DNA of 64,000 nt from Larkinella knui (lineage in GTDB: Bacteria; Bacteroidota; Bacteroidia; Cytophagales; Spirosomataceae). This document shows positions 36,678 to 45,231 of this stretch, piece by piece. Under the pieces are notes generated by a model, which saw only the letters and a program-made list of their open reading frames with translations, made no database searches and had not been told where the DNA came from. The stretch lies in NCBI RefSeq assembly GCF_003858645.1, contig NZ_RQJP01000005.1:1-64000 (forward strand). The letters are read 5' to 3'. Every line of letters begins with the position of its first letter. The stretch's first letter is position 1. The position numbers and the translations under genes were made by a program.

Positions 36678-37832
36678 ATGAATCGTAAGGTTACTTTTAA
36701 CGGGTGGCTGATGCTGGCCCTGTTGCTGGGTTTTCAGGCCCTCGCGCAAACGCCCCCGCGCCAACCCACGCCCAACGACACGCTCAAATCGCCCAAAGTA
36801 TTGACTGACAACCGGGTGGCGATTCAGATTTATGCTCCCAAAGCTAGTGAAGTGATCGTGTCGGGCGATTTTCTGGGGGGCGCAAAACCGCTGACTCTGA
36901 CCAAAGATGCCAACGGCGTCTGGTCGGTGACGGTTGGCCCGCTGAAACCCGACTATTATACGTATACGCTGATGGTTGATGGCGTTCGGACGATGGACCC
37001 CAAAAATCCGGTCATCAAGCAGGGCATCAGTAGTCTGGAAAATGTGATGGCGTTGCCGGGTGCGGAAACGGTTTTTGAAGACAACCGGCCGGTTCCCCAC
37101 GGCGAATTGCGGCAGGTCTGGTATCAGTCCAACACGCTGGGTATGGCGCGCCGGATGCATGTGTACACGCCACCGGGCTACGAAAAAGGTACGACTAAAT
37201 ACCCGGTTTTTTACTTGCTGCACGGTGGGGGAGACGACGATTCGGGTTGGCCCACGGTTGGCCGGGCCGGGTTTATTCTCGACAACCTGCTGGCGGCCGG
37301 TCAGGCAAAGCCCATGATTGTGGTGATGCCCAACGGCAGCATGCCGCTCCCGCCCTCAACGGGAATGCCCGACCAGACGACCATGCAGAAAATGCGGGCG
37401 TTGTTTGCCGATGAATTGGTGAAAGAAGTCATGCCCTACGTCGAGAAGAACTACCGGACACAGACCAACCGCGAAAGCCGGGCCATTGCCGGACTGTCGA
37501 TGGGTGGTTTTCAGACGCTGGATCTGACCTTGTCCCGGCCCGAACTGTTCAATTATGTGGGCGTATTCAGCTCCGGTTTTTTCGGGCCTACCATCGACGA
37601 AGCCGAAACCAAATATGCCAGCGTATTGAAAGATCCCGGTTTTAACAAGAACAAGAAGCTATTCTGGATTGAAATCGGTAAGGACGATTTTGTGATGGAT
37701 GCCAACAAAAAGACCCTGGCGCTGCTCGATAAACACCAGATCAAATACCAGTACAAAGAAACGGCGGGCGGACACACCTGGACCAACTGGCGGCAGTACC
37801 TCAACGAATATGTGCCGCTGCTTTTCCGGTAA
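36678..37832 (+). CDS. Secreted esterase with N-terminal E-set domain (esterase D/feruloyl-esterase-like)
   Basis: 384 residues from the ATG at 36678; the upstream TTG at 36633 gives a non-signal-like start. A signal peptide (NRKVTFNGWLMLALLLGFQALA) is followed by a CBM48/E-set domain (about 40-125, VIVSGDFLGGAKPLTLTK and YTYTLMVDGVRTMDP). An alpha/beta-hydrolase of the putative-esterase family follows. The nucleophile is Ser274 in AGLSMGGF, the acid is likely in IGKDDFVMD and the base in GGHTW. Such proteins cleave acetyl or feruloyl esters on plant polysaccharides, typically in the periplasm or outside. It is followed 48 bases later by a carboxylesterase, suggesting a joint role. Confidence 0.87.
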   Translation: MNRKVTFNGWLMLALLLGFQALAQTPPRQPTPNDTLKSPKVLTDNRVAIQIYAPKASEVIVSGDFLGGAKPLTLTKDANGVWSVTVGPLKPDYYTYTLMVDGVRTMDPKNPVIKQGISSLENVMALPGAETVFEDNRPVPHGELRQVWYQSNTLGMARRMHVYTPPGYEKGTTKYPVFYLLHGGGDDDSGWPTVGRAGFILDNLLAAGQAKPMIVVMPNGSMPLPPSTGMPDQTTMQKMRALFADELVKEVMPYVEKNYRTQTNRESRAIAGLSMGGFQTLDLTLSRPELFNYVGVFSSGFFGPTIDEAETKYASVLKDPGFNKNKKLFWIEIGKDDFVMDANKKTLALLDKHQIKYQYKETAGGHTWTNWRQYLNEYVPLLFR

Positions 37833-37880
37833 TGGCTTTCTGATTTGCTCAACATTGCTATCCTATTTCTTTTCCTTAGT

Positions 37881-39422
37881 GTGAAAATCCGCCTTGCCCT
37901 ATTGCTGACCCTGGCCGTCACTTCATTAGCCGTCGGGCAGTCTTCAATCGTTGAAATTGCGAGCGGACGAATTGAAGGTACAACAACTAAAGCCGGCGAT
38001 ATCCGGGTTTTTAAAGGCATTCCGTTTGCGGCTCCACCCGTGGGCAACCTGCGCTGGAAGGCCCCGCAACCGGTAAAGGCCTGGGCTGGCGTCAGAAAAT
38101 GTACGGCCTTCGGTCCCAGTCCGATGCAGGACAAACCCGCGCCGTTTAGGTACTGGTCGTCGGAATTTCTGATTCCTGAAGCGCCCATCGGTGAAGATTG
38201 TCTGTACCTGAATGTGTGGACGGGTGCCCGGTCGGCGGCCGAAAAACGCCCGGTTCTGGTATACATTTACGGGGGCGGTTTTCGGAGCGGGGGCGCGGGC
38301 TGCGCGATTTACGATGGGGAAGCGATGGCCAAAAAAGGCGTCGTTTTCGTGACGGTCAATTACCGGGTTGGCGTATTCGGTTTTCTGGCCCACCCCGAAC
38401 TTTCGCAGGAATCGGGGTACAAGGCTTCCGGAAATTATGCGCTGCTGGACCTGATTGCCGCTTTGAAATGGGTGCAAAAAAACGCGGCTGCTTTTGGCGG
38501 TAATCCGGCCAATGTCACCATTGCCGGACAATCGGCGGGGGCTTCAGCGGTGAATTACCTAACTGCTTCTCCGTTGTCGAAAGGGCTTTTTCACCGGGCC
38601 ATTGCCGAAAGTGGCGGGAGCTTTATTTCCAATCCGTCGCGGCCTACACTGACGTTGCAAAGCGCCGAACAGCAGGGTGTTGAGTTTGCGAAAAATCTGG
38701 GAGCGACTTCCCTCAGCGAGTTGCGGAACAAATCGGCGGAAGCTATTCTGAAGGCTTCCGGCGGGCTCAGTGCGCCCATCGTAGACGGTTATCTGCTGCC
38801 CGAAGGGATTTATGAAATCTACGCCAAAGCCCGGCAAAATGACGTACCGCTCCTGCTGGGCTGGAACCAGGACGACAAAGTGATGGGGGCACCGGTTAAA
38901 GCCGAGGTGTTTCGGGAGCAGGCAAAAAAGCGGTTTGGCGACCAGGTTGACGCTTATTTTGCCGTCTATCCGGCGGCTACCGAGGAAGAAAGTGCCCGGT
39001 CGCAGGGAAACAGCAACCGGGATGAAAGTTTTGCCATTCAGGATTACACCTGGGCCAAAATGCAGTGCCAAACCGGCAAAGCACCGGTTTTTCTGTACAA
39101 TTTCAACCGGAAAGTGCCCGCCCACACGCCCCAGACGCAATTCGGTGCCTTTCATACCGGCGAGGTTCCGTATGCCTACAACAACCTCCATACGGTGGAT
39201 CGGCCGTGGGAAGCCATTGACCAGAAAATTGCGGACGTGCTATCGTCCTATTGGGTCAATTTTGCCAAAACCGGTAATCCAAACGCCCGTAATCTACCGG
39301 TTTGGCCCACCTACAAACCACACCAGGAAAACGTCCAGATGATCGATCAGATCATTGAAAGCCGCCTGTTGCCTGACAAGGCCAAACTGGTGTTTTGGGA
39401 AAGCTATTACGGGCGTAAGTAA
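37881..39422 (+). CDS. Secreted type B carboxylesterase
   Basis: 513 residues using the GTG at 37881, which starts a clean signal peptide (KIRLALLLTLAVTSLAVGQ); the longer TTG start at 37845 would spoil it. Family features are present in order: GIPFAAPPVGNLRW, GEDCLYLNVW, the oxyanion loop YGGGFRSGG, the nucleophile elbow AGQSAGA with Ser218, and HTGEVPYAYNN with the catalytic His region. Length is normal for the family. By knowledge of the family it hydrolyses carboxylic esters in the periplasm; the natural substrate is unknown. It probably shares a transcript with the upstream esterase. Confidence 0.9.
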   Translation: MKIRLALLLTLAVTSLAVGQSSIVEIASGRIEGTTTKAGDIRVFKGIPFAAPPVGNLRWKAPQPVKAWAGVRKCTAFGPSPMQDKPAPFRYWSSEFLIPEAPIGEDCLYLNVWTGARSAAEKRPVLVYIYGGGFRSGGAGCAIYDGEAMAKKGVVFVTVNYRVGVFGFLAHPELSQESGYKASGNYALLDLIAALKWVQKNAAAFGGNPANVTIAGQSAGASAVNYLTASPLSKGLFHRAIAESGGSFISNPSRPTLTLQSAEQQGVEFAKNLGATSLSELRNKSAEAILKASGGLSAPIVDGYLLPEGIYEIYAKARQNDVPLLLGWNQDDKVMGAPVKAEVFREQAKKRFGDQVDAYFAVYPAATEEESARSQGNSNRDESFAIQDYTWAKMQCQTGKAPVFLYNFNRKVPAHTPQTQFGAFHTGEVPYAYNNLHTVDRPWEAIDQKIADVLSSYWVNFAKTGNPNARNLPVWPTYKPHQENVQMIDQIIESRLLPDKAKLVFWESYYGRK

Positions 39423-39581
39423 AAGAGTATGAAAACAATAAATTACCATATTAGTCTTCTGTCTTCTAAAACAGGAAACAAATGGTCTGCAAACGGGTTT
39501 AAGCAGAAAGAGTTTTTCTCAATTCTGGTATAGTGAGACAACGCCCCTGTTTTCCAGGCGCCTGCCCGTTGACAGATTTAT

Positions 39582-39983
39582 ATGAAGCCACTTGTATTGG
39601 TAGTAGACGACGATGAAGATGATTTGTGGCTGATGCAAAAGGCCATGCTCCAGATTGGTGGGATCTGTCAACTCAATCCATTTAGCGATGCTGCCAGTTT
39701 GCTGTCCTATCTGGAAAGCGCCGTGACAATGCCCAGCCTGATTTTAATCGACTACCATTTGCCCCGGATGGATGGTCTGGAACTGACCGAATTACTCCGG
39801 GAGAAACCGGCTCTGAAAACCGTTCCGTTTGCCTGGATGAGTTCCGAAATCGATCCCAGCTGGGAGATTCGCTGCCGGGAACTGGACGTGGCCTGGTGTT
39901 GGGTCAAACCCAACAACTACACGGCCTGGCAAGCCTTCATGTACCAGCTCTGTGGTACGCTGACCGTTTCCAAATCAAACTAA
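39582..39983 (+). CDS. Single-domain response regulator (CheY-like)
   Basis: 133 residues consisting only of a receiver domain. The acidic pocket is VVDDDEDD (residues 7-14), the phospho-acceptor is Asp57 in LIDYHLPRMDG, and the conserved Lys lies in VKPNNY. No output domain follows. It resembles the Rcp1-like receivers that Bacteroidota pair with multi-PAS kinases. It converges with the large PAS kinase at 40006, with only 22 bases between their stops, so functional pairing is plausible although they are not co-transcribed. Confidence 0.88.
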   Translation: MKPLVLVVDDDEDDLWLMQKAMLQIGGICQLNPFSDAASLLSYLESAVTMPSLILIDYHLPRMDGLELTELLREKPALKTVPFAWMSSEIDPSWEIRCRELDVAWCWVKPNNYTAWQAFMYQLCGTLTVSKSN

Positions 39984-40005
39984 TTTCGGATGCTGTGTGC
40001 CCGAA

Positions 40006-43000
40006 TCAGCCGGGCAGACATACGATAAATGTGCTGCCCTGCCCTGGCTGGCTCCTGGCCGTGATAGCGCCACCGTGATTTTCCACTACCTTTTGACAGA
40101 TCGCCAGGCCCACTCCCGTGCCGCTGTATACCGATTTGCCGTGTAACCGTTGAAAAACTTCAAAAATCCGGTCGGTGTATTTTTCATCAAAACCAATTCC
40201 ATTATCGGTAACGCTAATCAGATGGTAGTGACTGACCTGCCGGTTTGGCCGGACAGTCAGGGGCAGTTCGGTGGCGGCCAGGTTGGCATATTGAATCTGG
40301 ATTTGCGGAGGCAGGTTCGATCGGCTAAACTTGATGGCATTGGAAAGTAAATTCTGAAAGAGTTGGCCCAATTGCGAATAATCACCGTTGACAGTGGGCA
40401 GGTCGTCGATCTGGATGGTGGCCCCCGACTGGTGAATCTGCAATTCCAGCGTTTCGAGGACTTTCCTGGTGATTTCGGTTAATGAAACCGGGTCAAATGC
40501 CTGTTGCCGGGTCGAAATCCGCGAATAAGCCAGTAAATCTTTGATCAATTCCGACATACGCCCGGCCGATGACTGCATGCGATTGATGAGGTCCATGCCG
40601 TTCTCGCCCAGGCCCGAAGCATACTGGCTTTGCAGGAGGCTGCCAAACGACTGAATTTTGCGCAGCGGTTCCTGCAAATCGTGGCTGGCCACGTAGGCAA
40701 ACCGTGTCAGGTTTTCGTTCGAGCGGAGTAAATCCTGATTTGAGTTTTTCAACTCCTGGGTCCGGGCCTGAACCTGGCGTTCCAGTTCGGCTTCGATCCG
40801 TTTCTGTTCATGAATATCGGTGGCCGTTCCTACCCAGAGCGTGATGGTGCCCGTTTCGTCCCGAACCGGCAAAACCCGGTTCAGATGCCAGCGGTACATG
40901 CCATCAGAAGCCCGACGGTAGCGGTTTTCGACCACAAAGGTATCGTTTGACTCCAGGCCGGTCCGGAATATTTTCGTGGTATAGACCAGGTCATCCGGGT
41001 GCACCACGGTCTGCCAGCCCCAGGCCTTGGATTGCTCCTGGTCGAGCCCGGTGTAGGTATACCATTGCTGGTTGAAAAAATTGACTTCTCCTTCCGGCGT
41101 ACTGGTCCAGGTCATGGGTGAAATGGCTTCCAGAAGCGTTCGGAAGCGCAATTCGCTCGCTTCCACTTTCCGGCGGGCCATAACTTGCTCCGTAACGTCA
41201 ATGGCGACATCAAGAATGGCATAAACCGTTCCATCGGCGTTGCGTAACGGTTTATACGTAAAATTGAAGTAATAAAGGCCAAGCTTGCCGTCTACGGCCA
41301 GTTCGGCTGCGGCTTCCTGCGAAGTATATTCGACGCCCGTGGCGTAGACGTCAGCCAGGATTTGCAGAAAAGGTTGGCCTATCAGCTCAGGCACGGCTTC
41401 CCGCAGCGGTTTTCCCGTAACGGAATCATCTTTTCCCCAATACCGCAGCATAGCCTCGTTGGGTAATTCGATGATCATGTCCGGGCCCGTAAACAGACAA
41501 ATGGCCGCCGGCGCTTCTTCAATCAAATTGCGGAATCGCTGCTCACTTTCTTTCAGCGCCAGTTTCGCCTTTACCTGGGGAGTTACTTCGGTAGCCAGCA
41601 CCATCAGGTCGGTGACATTCACGTCATCTTCGCGCATGGGGGCATACACATAATTAAAAAAGGCGTCTTCCAGCTGGCCGTGGCGGTGCAAACGGGCCGG
41701 CGTTTCAAATCCGTAGTGGGAAATGCCCGTCCTGTAAACGGTTTTTAACAACTCCTCGAAGCCCTGTCCCTTAATTTCCGGTAGTGCCTGCAGGAGCGGA
41801 AGCCCGATGATGCCAGGGTCTTTTCCCCATAATTCAAGGATGGCTTTGTTGGCAGTTTCTATAACCAGATCTGGCCCGTTCAAAATACTGATGGCTACCG
41901 GGGCCTGGGCAATCATATTCCGGAAACGTTCCTCTGCTTTTTTGAGCTGATTATCTTTTTCTTTCTGCTGCGTAATATCGAGCGCAATACCGGAAAAGGA
42001 CACGGGCTTTCCGGTGCTGTTATACAGATACTGACCCAGTATTTTGATCCAGTGAATTTCTTGATTGGTCCAGATAAAACGCGCTTCGTAGTGTAACTTG
42101 CCCGTCCGGAGGGCTATGCGATACGCCTGATCCCGAACCGGTCGGTCCTCCACATGCGTATGATTCACAAATAAGTCCCGCGTGAGCCCGATGCGCTCTT
42201 CGCCCGTTAATATCCGGGCAAATGAAGGCGAATAAATGATCTCATTGGTTTCCAGATCAATTGAAAACGACCCGGAGCCGGACCCTTCCAGGGCCAGCCG
42301 CGCCTGTTGTTCAGACAAGGTGGCTTTTTCCCGCTCCAGAACTTCGGTGGTAATATCCTGGGCAACCCCGGAAAACCGGTAGGCCTGACCGGTTTCGGTA
42401 AAATGGGCCTGGCCGATGAAACGCACCCAGCGCAGTTTGCTGTCATTGGCTCCCACCGTGCGAAAACGGGCGTCGTACTGGCCCCCGGACGCCGGATTGA
42501 GCGCCCATTGGATGGTTTCGTTCACCTGGACCCGGTCGTCCGGGTGAACGTGCCGGAGCACCTGGTCGTAAGTAATCCGGCCGGTATCGACCAGCCCAAA
42601 CAAGGCCATGCTGCGGTCGTCCCAGTTGATGTGGTTCTGACCGGGATCAAAATCCCAGGTTCCTAACTGGGCCGACTCGAGCGCAATACGCAGCCGCTCC
42701 TCGCTTTCGTTGCGCATCTGTAGCAGGGTGACCCGTTCCGTGATGTCCTGCATGGAACCAACCATTCGGACGGCCTCCCCATCCCGGTGCATGATGTAGC
42801 CCCGGTCGTAGATGGTGGCATAGGAGCCGTCGGCCCGGCGAAACCGGTATTCATCTGCCCAGTTACTGCCACCGTGATGGATGACGTGGTTGATACCGGT
42901 TATAATCCGGTCTTTATCATCGGGATGAACGTAATCGTGCCAGGAATTTGTCCCGACCTCGGCCGAAACGGGATAGCCGAATAAAGTAGTGTATCCTTCA

Positions 43001-43107
43001 CTCCACCAGACGGTATTGGTTTGCAGATTCCAGTTCCATACCGCATCTCTCGTTGCCCGGGTCAGCAACTCAAATAACTCATTGCCCGTTCCTGAATCAG
43101 TATTCAC
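40006..43107 (-). CDS. Six-PAS sensor histidine kinase
   Basis: A 1033-residue, apparently soluble kinase without membrane helices. About six PAS/PAC units run from residue 10 to 775. Their starts read ELFELLTRATRDAVWNWN, LRIALESAQLGTWDFD, ARLALEGSGSGSFSID, RFRNMIAQAPVAISIL, RFRNLIEEAPAAICLF and RFRTLLEAISPMTWTS. A short coiled coil is followed by HisKA with the phospho-acceptor His809 (ASHDLQEPLRKIQ). The HATPase_c domain has DNGIGFDEKY and GTGVGLAICQKVVENHGG. Units 4 and 5 are similar to each other, suggesting internal duplication. It probably senses several cytoplasmic signals, such as redox, light or ligands, and phosphorylates the nearby receiver. The actual signals are unknown. Confidence 0.93.
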   Translation of the reverse strand: MNTDSGTGNELFELLTRATRDAVWNWNLQTNTVWWSEGYTTLFGYPVSAEVGTNSWHDYVHPDDKDRIITGINHVIHHGGSNWADEYRFRRADGSYATIYDRGYIMHRDGEAVRMVGSMQDITERVTLLQMRNESEERLRIALESAQLGTWDFDPGQNHINWDDRSMALFGLVDTGRITYDQVLRHVHPDDRVQVNETIQWALNPASGGQYDARFRTVGANDSKLRWVRFIGQAHFTETGQAYRFSGVAQDITTEVLEREKATLSEQQARLALEGSGSGSFSIDLETNEIIYSPSFARILTGEERIGLTRDLFVNHTHVEDRPVRDQAYRIALRTGKLHYEARFIWTNQEIHWIKILGQYLYNSTGKPVSFSGIALDITQQKEKDNQLKKAEERFRNMIAQAPVAISILNGPDLVIETANKAILELWGKDPGIIGLPLLQALPEIKGQGFEELLKTVYRTGISHYGFETPARLHRHGQLEDAFFNYVYAPMREDDVNVTDLMVLATEVTPQVKAKLALKESEQRFRNLIEEAPAAICLFTGPDMIIELPNEAMLRYWGKDDSVTGKPLREAVPELIGQPFLQILADVYATGVEYTSQEAAAELAVDGKLGLYYFNFTYKPLRNADGTVYAILDVAIDVTEQVMARRKVEASELRFRTLLEAISPMTWTSTPEGEVNFFNQQWYTYTGLDQEQSKAWGWQTVVHPDDLVYTTKIFRTGLESNDTFVVENRYRRASDGMYRWHLNRVLPVRDETGTITLWVGTATDIHEQKRIEAELERQVQARTQELKNSNQDLLRSNENLTRFAYVASHDLQEPLRKIQSFGSLLQSQYASGLGENGMDLINRMQSSAGRMSELIKDLLAYSRISTRQQAFDPVSLTEITRKVLETLELQIHQSGATIQIDDLPTVNGDYSQLGQLFQNLLSNAIKFSRSNLPPQIQIQYANLAATELPLTVRPNRQVSHYHLISVTDNGIGFDEKYTDRIFEVFQRLHGKSVYSGTGVGLAICQKVVENHGGAITARSQPGQGSTFIVCLPG

Positions 43108-43192
43108 AAGCTTGTTTCGTTCGCTACTTAACGCATTCTACCCTTAAAAATAACCAAATGCCCGTTAACTGTTGCCAGAAAATGAGTTTTGA

Positions 43193-43224
43193 TTTCCGGT
43201 TCACGCGTTGGTTGTAACCGGAAA
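43193..43224. repeat. 9-bp inverted repeat in the kinase/DisA-like divergent spacer
   Basis: tttccggtt (43193-43201) and aaccggaaa (43216-43224) are perfect arms around 14 bases. They lie between the divergently oriented PAS kinase and the DisA-like gene. They could be an operator or a small hairpin. No T-run follows. Confidence 0.4.
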
Positions 43225-43327
43225 CCGGTTGTAATATACGGTATTCTAACCGGGCCAGTTTCAAAAGTGGAACTTAAAACCTGCCTACGATCCTTTTCAA
43301 TGCAGTCAATACCTGTTTACTTTGAAT

Positions 43328-44470
43328 ATGCATTCTGAATCTACTTATCAGGCCGCCCGGCTGGTGGCTGGAACGATAGAAACCTATTTCGCCCATCATT
43401 TTGCCACGGCAACCCGCAATGGTGGCCCTGAAATGGCCCACCAGCCGTATGCGCCCGAAATTGAAGCCATGATCGACACGGCTTTCTGGGCCAGTCTGCG
43501 GCACGAAGAAGGGTATTCACCGAAGGTTACGCTGGCGTTTTTGCCCCCCGGCAAAGCCGGTCAGCCCCTGATGTTTGGCCAACGGTTGCGGTTTACGCCC
43601 GCCGTTTTGACCAAACTGGCTCCCGCCGTGGAACGACCCGGCATTCACCTCGGTGTGTGGCACGAAAACGACGAATTATTCATTTGGGGCACAACGCGTG
43701 AAATTCCGGGCAACTGTTTTGTTCTGGAAGTAATTGAACCGGGCTTGCTGGTGATCAAACACCGCCGGATGGATGGATTTGGCAAGTTTGTCAATGTGGC
43801 CATTCTCAAAGGCGATGAGATTAAAATTGTGGACGAAGGCACAGCCCGGACGCCCGATTGCCCGTTTGTGGTTACCTCCATGCTGGGTTTCACGCTGCCA
43901 TCGTTCTGGAACGATTCGATGAATATTCTGGTACAACTGGCGGTTTCGATGCGGGCTCACGGCCGGGGGGGCTCGCTGCTCGTTGTGCCGTCGGGCAGCC
44001 AGGTCTGGCGTGACTCCATCATTCAGCCCATTTCGTATCCGGTCGTGCCGGTATTCTCGCGGCTGGCGGATCTGTTGCTGCAGGAAACCGAGGAGGCTAA
44101 TCAAAACGTATGGCGTGGAGCGGTCAGCCTGGCCGTCGAAGCCATTGCCGGCCTGACTTCGGTCGACGGAGCCACCATTATCAACGACCGGTATGAAGTG
44201 CTGGGATTTGGGGCGAAAATAGGCCGGTCCGAAACCAGCGACCGGGTCGAACAGATTATCATCACCGAACCCATCATCGGCAATCGGGCCGTGGTGGTAC
44301 ATCCCGCACAAACAGGCGGTACCCGGCATTTGTCGGCGGCTCAGTTCGTTTTTGATCAACGTGATGCCGTTGCCCTGGTAGCCTCGCAAGACGGTCGTTT
44401 TACGATTTTTACCTGGTCGACGAGCGATCGGATGGTGCATGCTCACCGGGTCGATTCGTTACTGCTGTAA
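43328..44470 (+). CDS. DACNV/DisA-like nucleotide-cyclase-fold protein
   Basis: 380 residues from the ATG at 43328; a TTG two codons earlier is less likely. The N-terminal two thirds (about 1-250) have no familiar enzyme motif and fit the putative sensor domain annotated DACNV. The last 130 residues resemble a diadenylate-cyclase (DisA_N) core. The first nucleotide-binding motif is DGATI with Asp280, followed by YEVLGFGAKI. The second is GTRHLSAAQF (331-335), where classical enzymes have GTRHR. The substitution of the last Arg by Leu may change or abolish ATP use. It could make c-di-AMP or another nucleotide, or be a catalytically dead sensor. No partner effector gene is next to it. Confidence 0.65.
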   Translation: MHSESTYQAARLVAGTIETYFAHHFATATRNGGPEMAHQPYAPEIEAMIDTAFWASLRHEEGYSPKVTLAFLPPGKAGQPLMFGQRLRFTPAVLTKLAPAVERPGIHLGVWHENDELFIWGTTREIPGNCFVLEVIEPGLLVIKHRRMDGFGKFVNVAILKGDEIKIVDEGTARTPDCPFVVTSMLGFTLPSFWNDSMNILVQLAVSMRAHGRGGSLLVVPSGSQVWRDSIIQPISYPVVPVFSRLADLLLQETEEANQNVWRGAVSLAVEAIAGLTSVDGATIINDRYEVLGFGAKIGRSETSDRVEQIIITEPIIGNRAVVVHPAQTGGTRHLSAAQFVFDQRDAVALVASQDGRFTIFTWSTSDRMVHAHRVDSLLL

Positions 44471-44526
44471 TAAAAAGCGCCGGAATCACCCCATTTTTGC
44501 CCGATAACTAACTTATAGAGCGATTT

Positions 44527-44551
44527 AGTAGTACAAATAACTTGTACTACT
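44527..44551. promoter_or_regulatory. Perfect 10-bp inverted repeat, operator or terminator
   Basis: AGTAGTACAA and TTGTACTACT are exact arms around five bases. The element lies 56 bases after the DisA-like gene and 42 bases before the next start. The run after it (gcttttctg) is too weak for a classical terminator. A dimer-binding operator for the small gene at 44594 is equally possible. Confidence 0.45.
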
Positions 44552-44593
44552 GCTTTTCTGTGTATTTTAGTCAAACCCTTAGTTACCTGTTCA

Positions 44594-44953
44594 ATGGTTT
44601 TGCCTCCACAACCAAATCGGTACTACCTCGTTCACAATGAGCCCGTACTGTTGACTGAAACACTTCTGAAAGCACTTCAGCCACCCAACCGTCCCCAGCC
44701 TATCAAGTTGACAAAGCCCTGGCTGACGGCTTTCGGCTACTGGCCCGACCCTTCGGCCAACTCCTGGACCTACGAAGATTCGCGTTTAATTCCGGGTATG
44801 AATTGCTGGCTGTGCGTGCAAACCCGGCGGTATCTCCAGTATGTGCACGAGCTTCAGGATCTGTTTGAACAGGAATATCCCTATACCGTATTGCAACTGC
44901 GGACTGAACCTTCCAAGCTGTATCTGCCAACGATTCGCCAGCAGTGGGCATAA
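44594..44953 (+). CDS. Hypothetical protein with YVHELQ motif
   Basis: A 119-residue soluble protein. I recognise no characterised domain. The C-terminal half has CVQTRRYLQYVHELQDLFEQ, which resembles a small Bacteroidota hypothetical family often seen in mobile DNA with the pattern KYVHQLQNLY. The N-terminal part LTKPWLTAFGYWP also fits that family. Codon use and amino-acid composition look like a real protein, and it has its own upstream palindrome. No function can be assigned. Confidence 0.6.
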   Translation: MVLPPQPNRYYLVHNEPVLLTETLLKALQPPNRPQPIKLTKPWLTAFGYWPDPSANSWTYEDSRLIPGMNCWLCVQTRRYLQYVHELQDLFEQEYPYTVLQLRTEPSKLYLPTIRQQWA

Positions 44954-45231
44954 ATGACGCCGGGCTCGACGAACTGAGCGGTTTCAGTGGCTTTCTTTGC
45001 TGTGCATTCCTTCGTAAAAGCTTCGCTGTGACGTTTCGATTCTGTAGCAGGACACGAGTCTGCTCACCCGTTCAGGTACTGAGAAAAATCGCATCGAATG
45101 CGGAAAACTGGTTTCGATGACAGTATTTTTTTCGTTCTATCTGCTTACATGGAGTAGGCTGTATCGCTGTGCGGTCGTTGCCGAATTCGTCCGATTCGCC
45201 AGCATCCCAAAACCTAAGCAACCTGTTTTCA

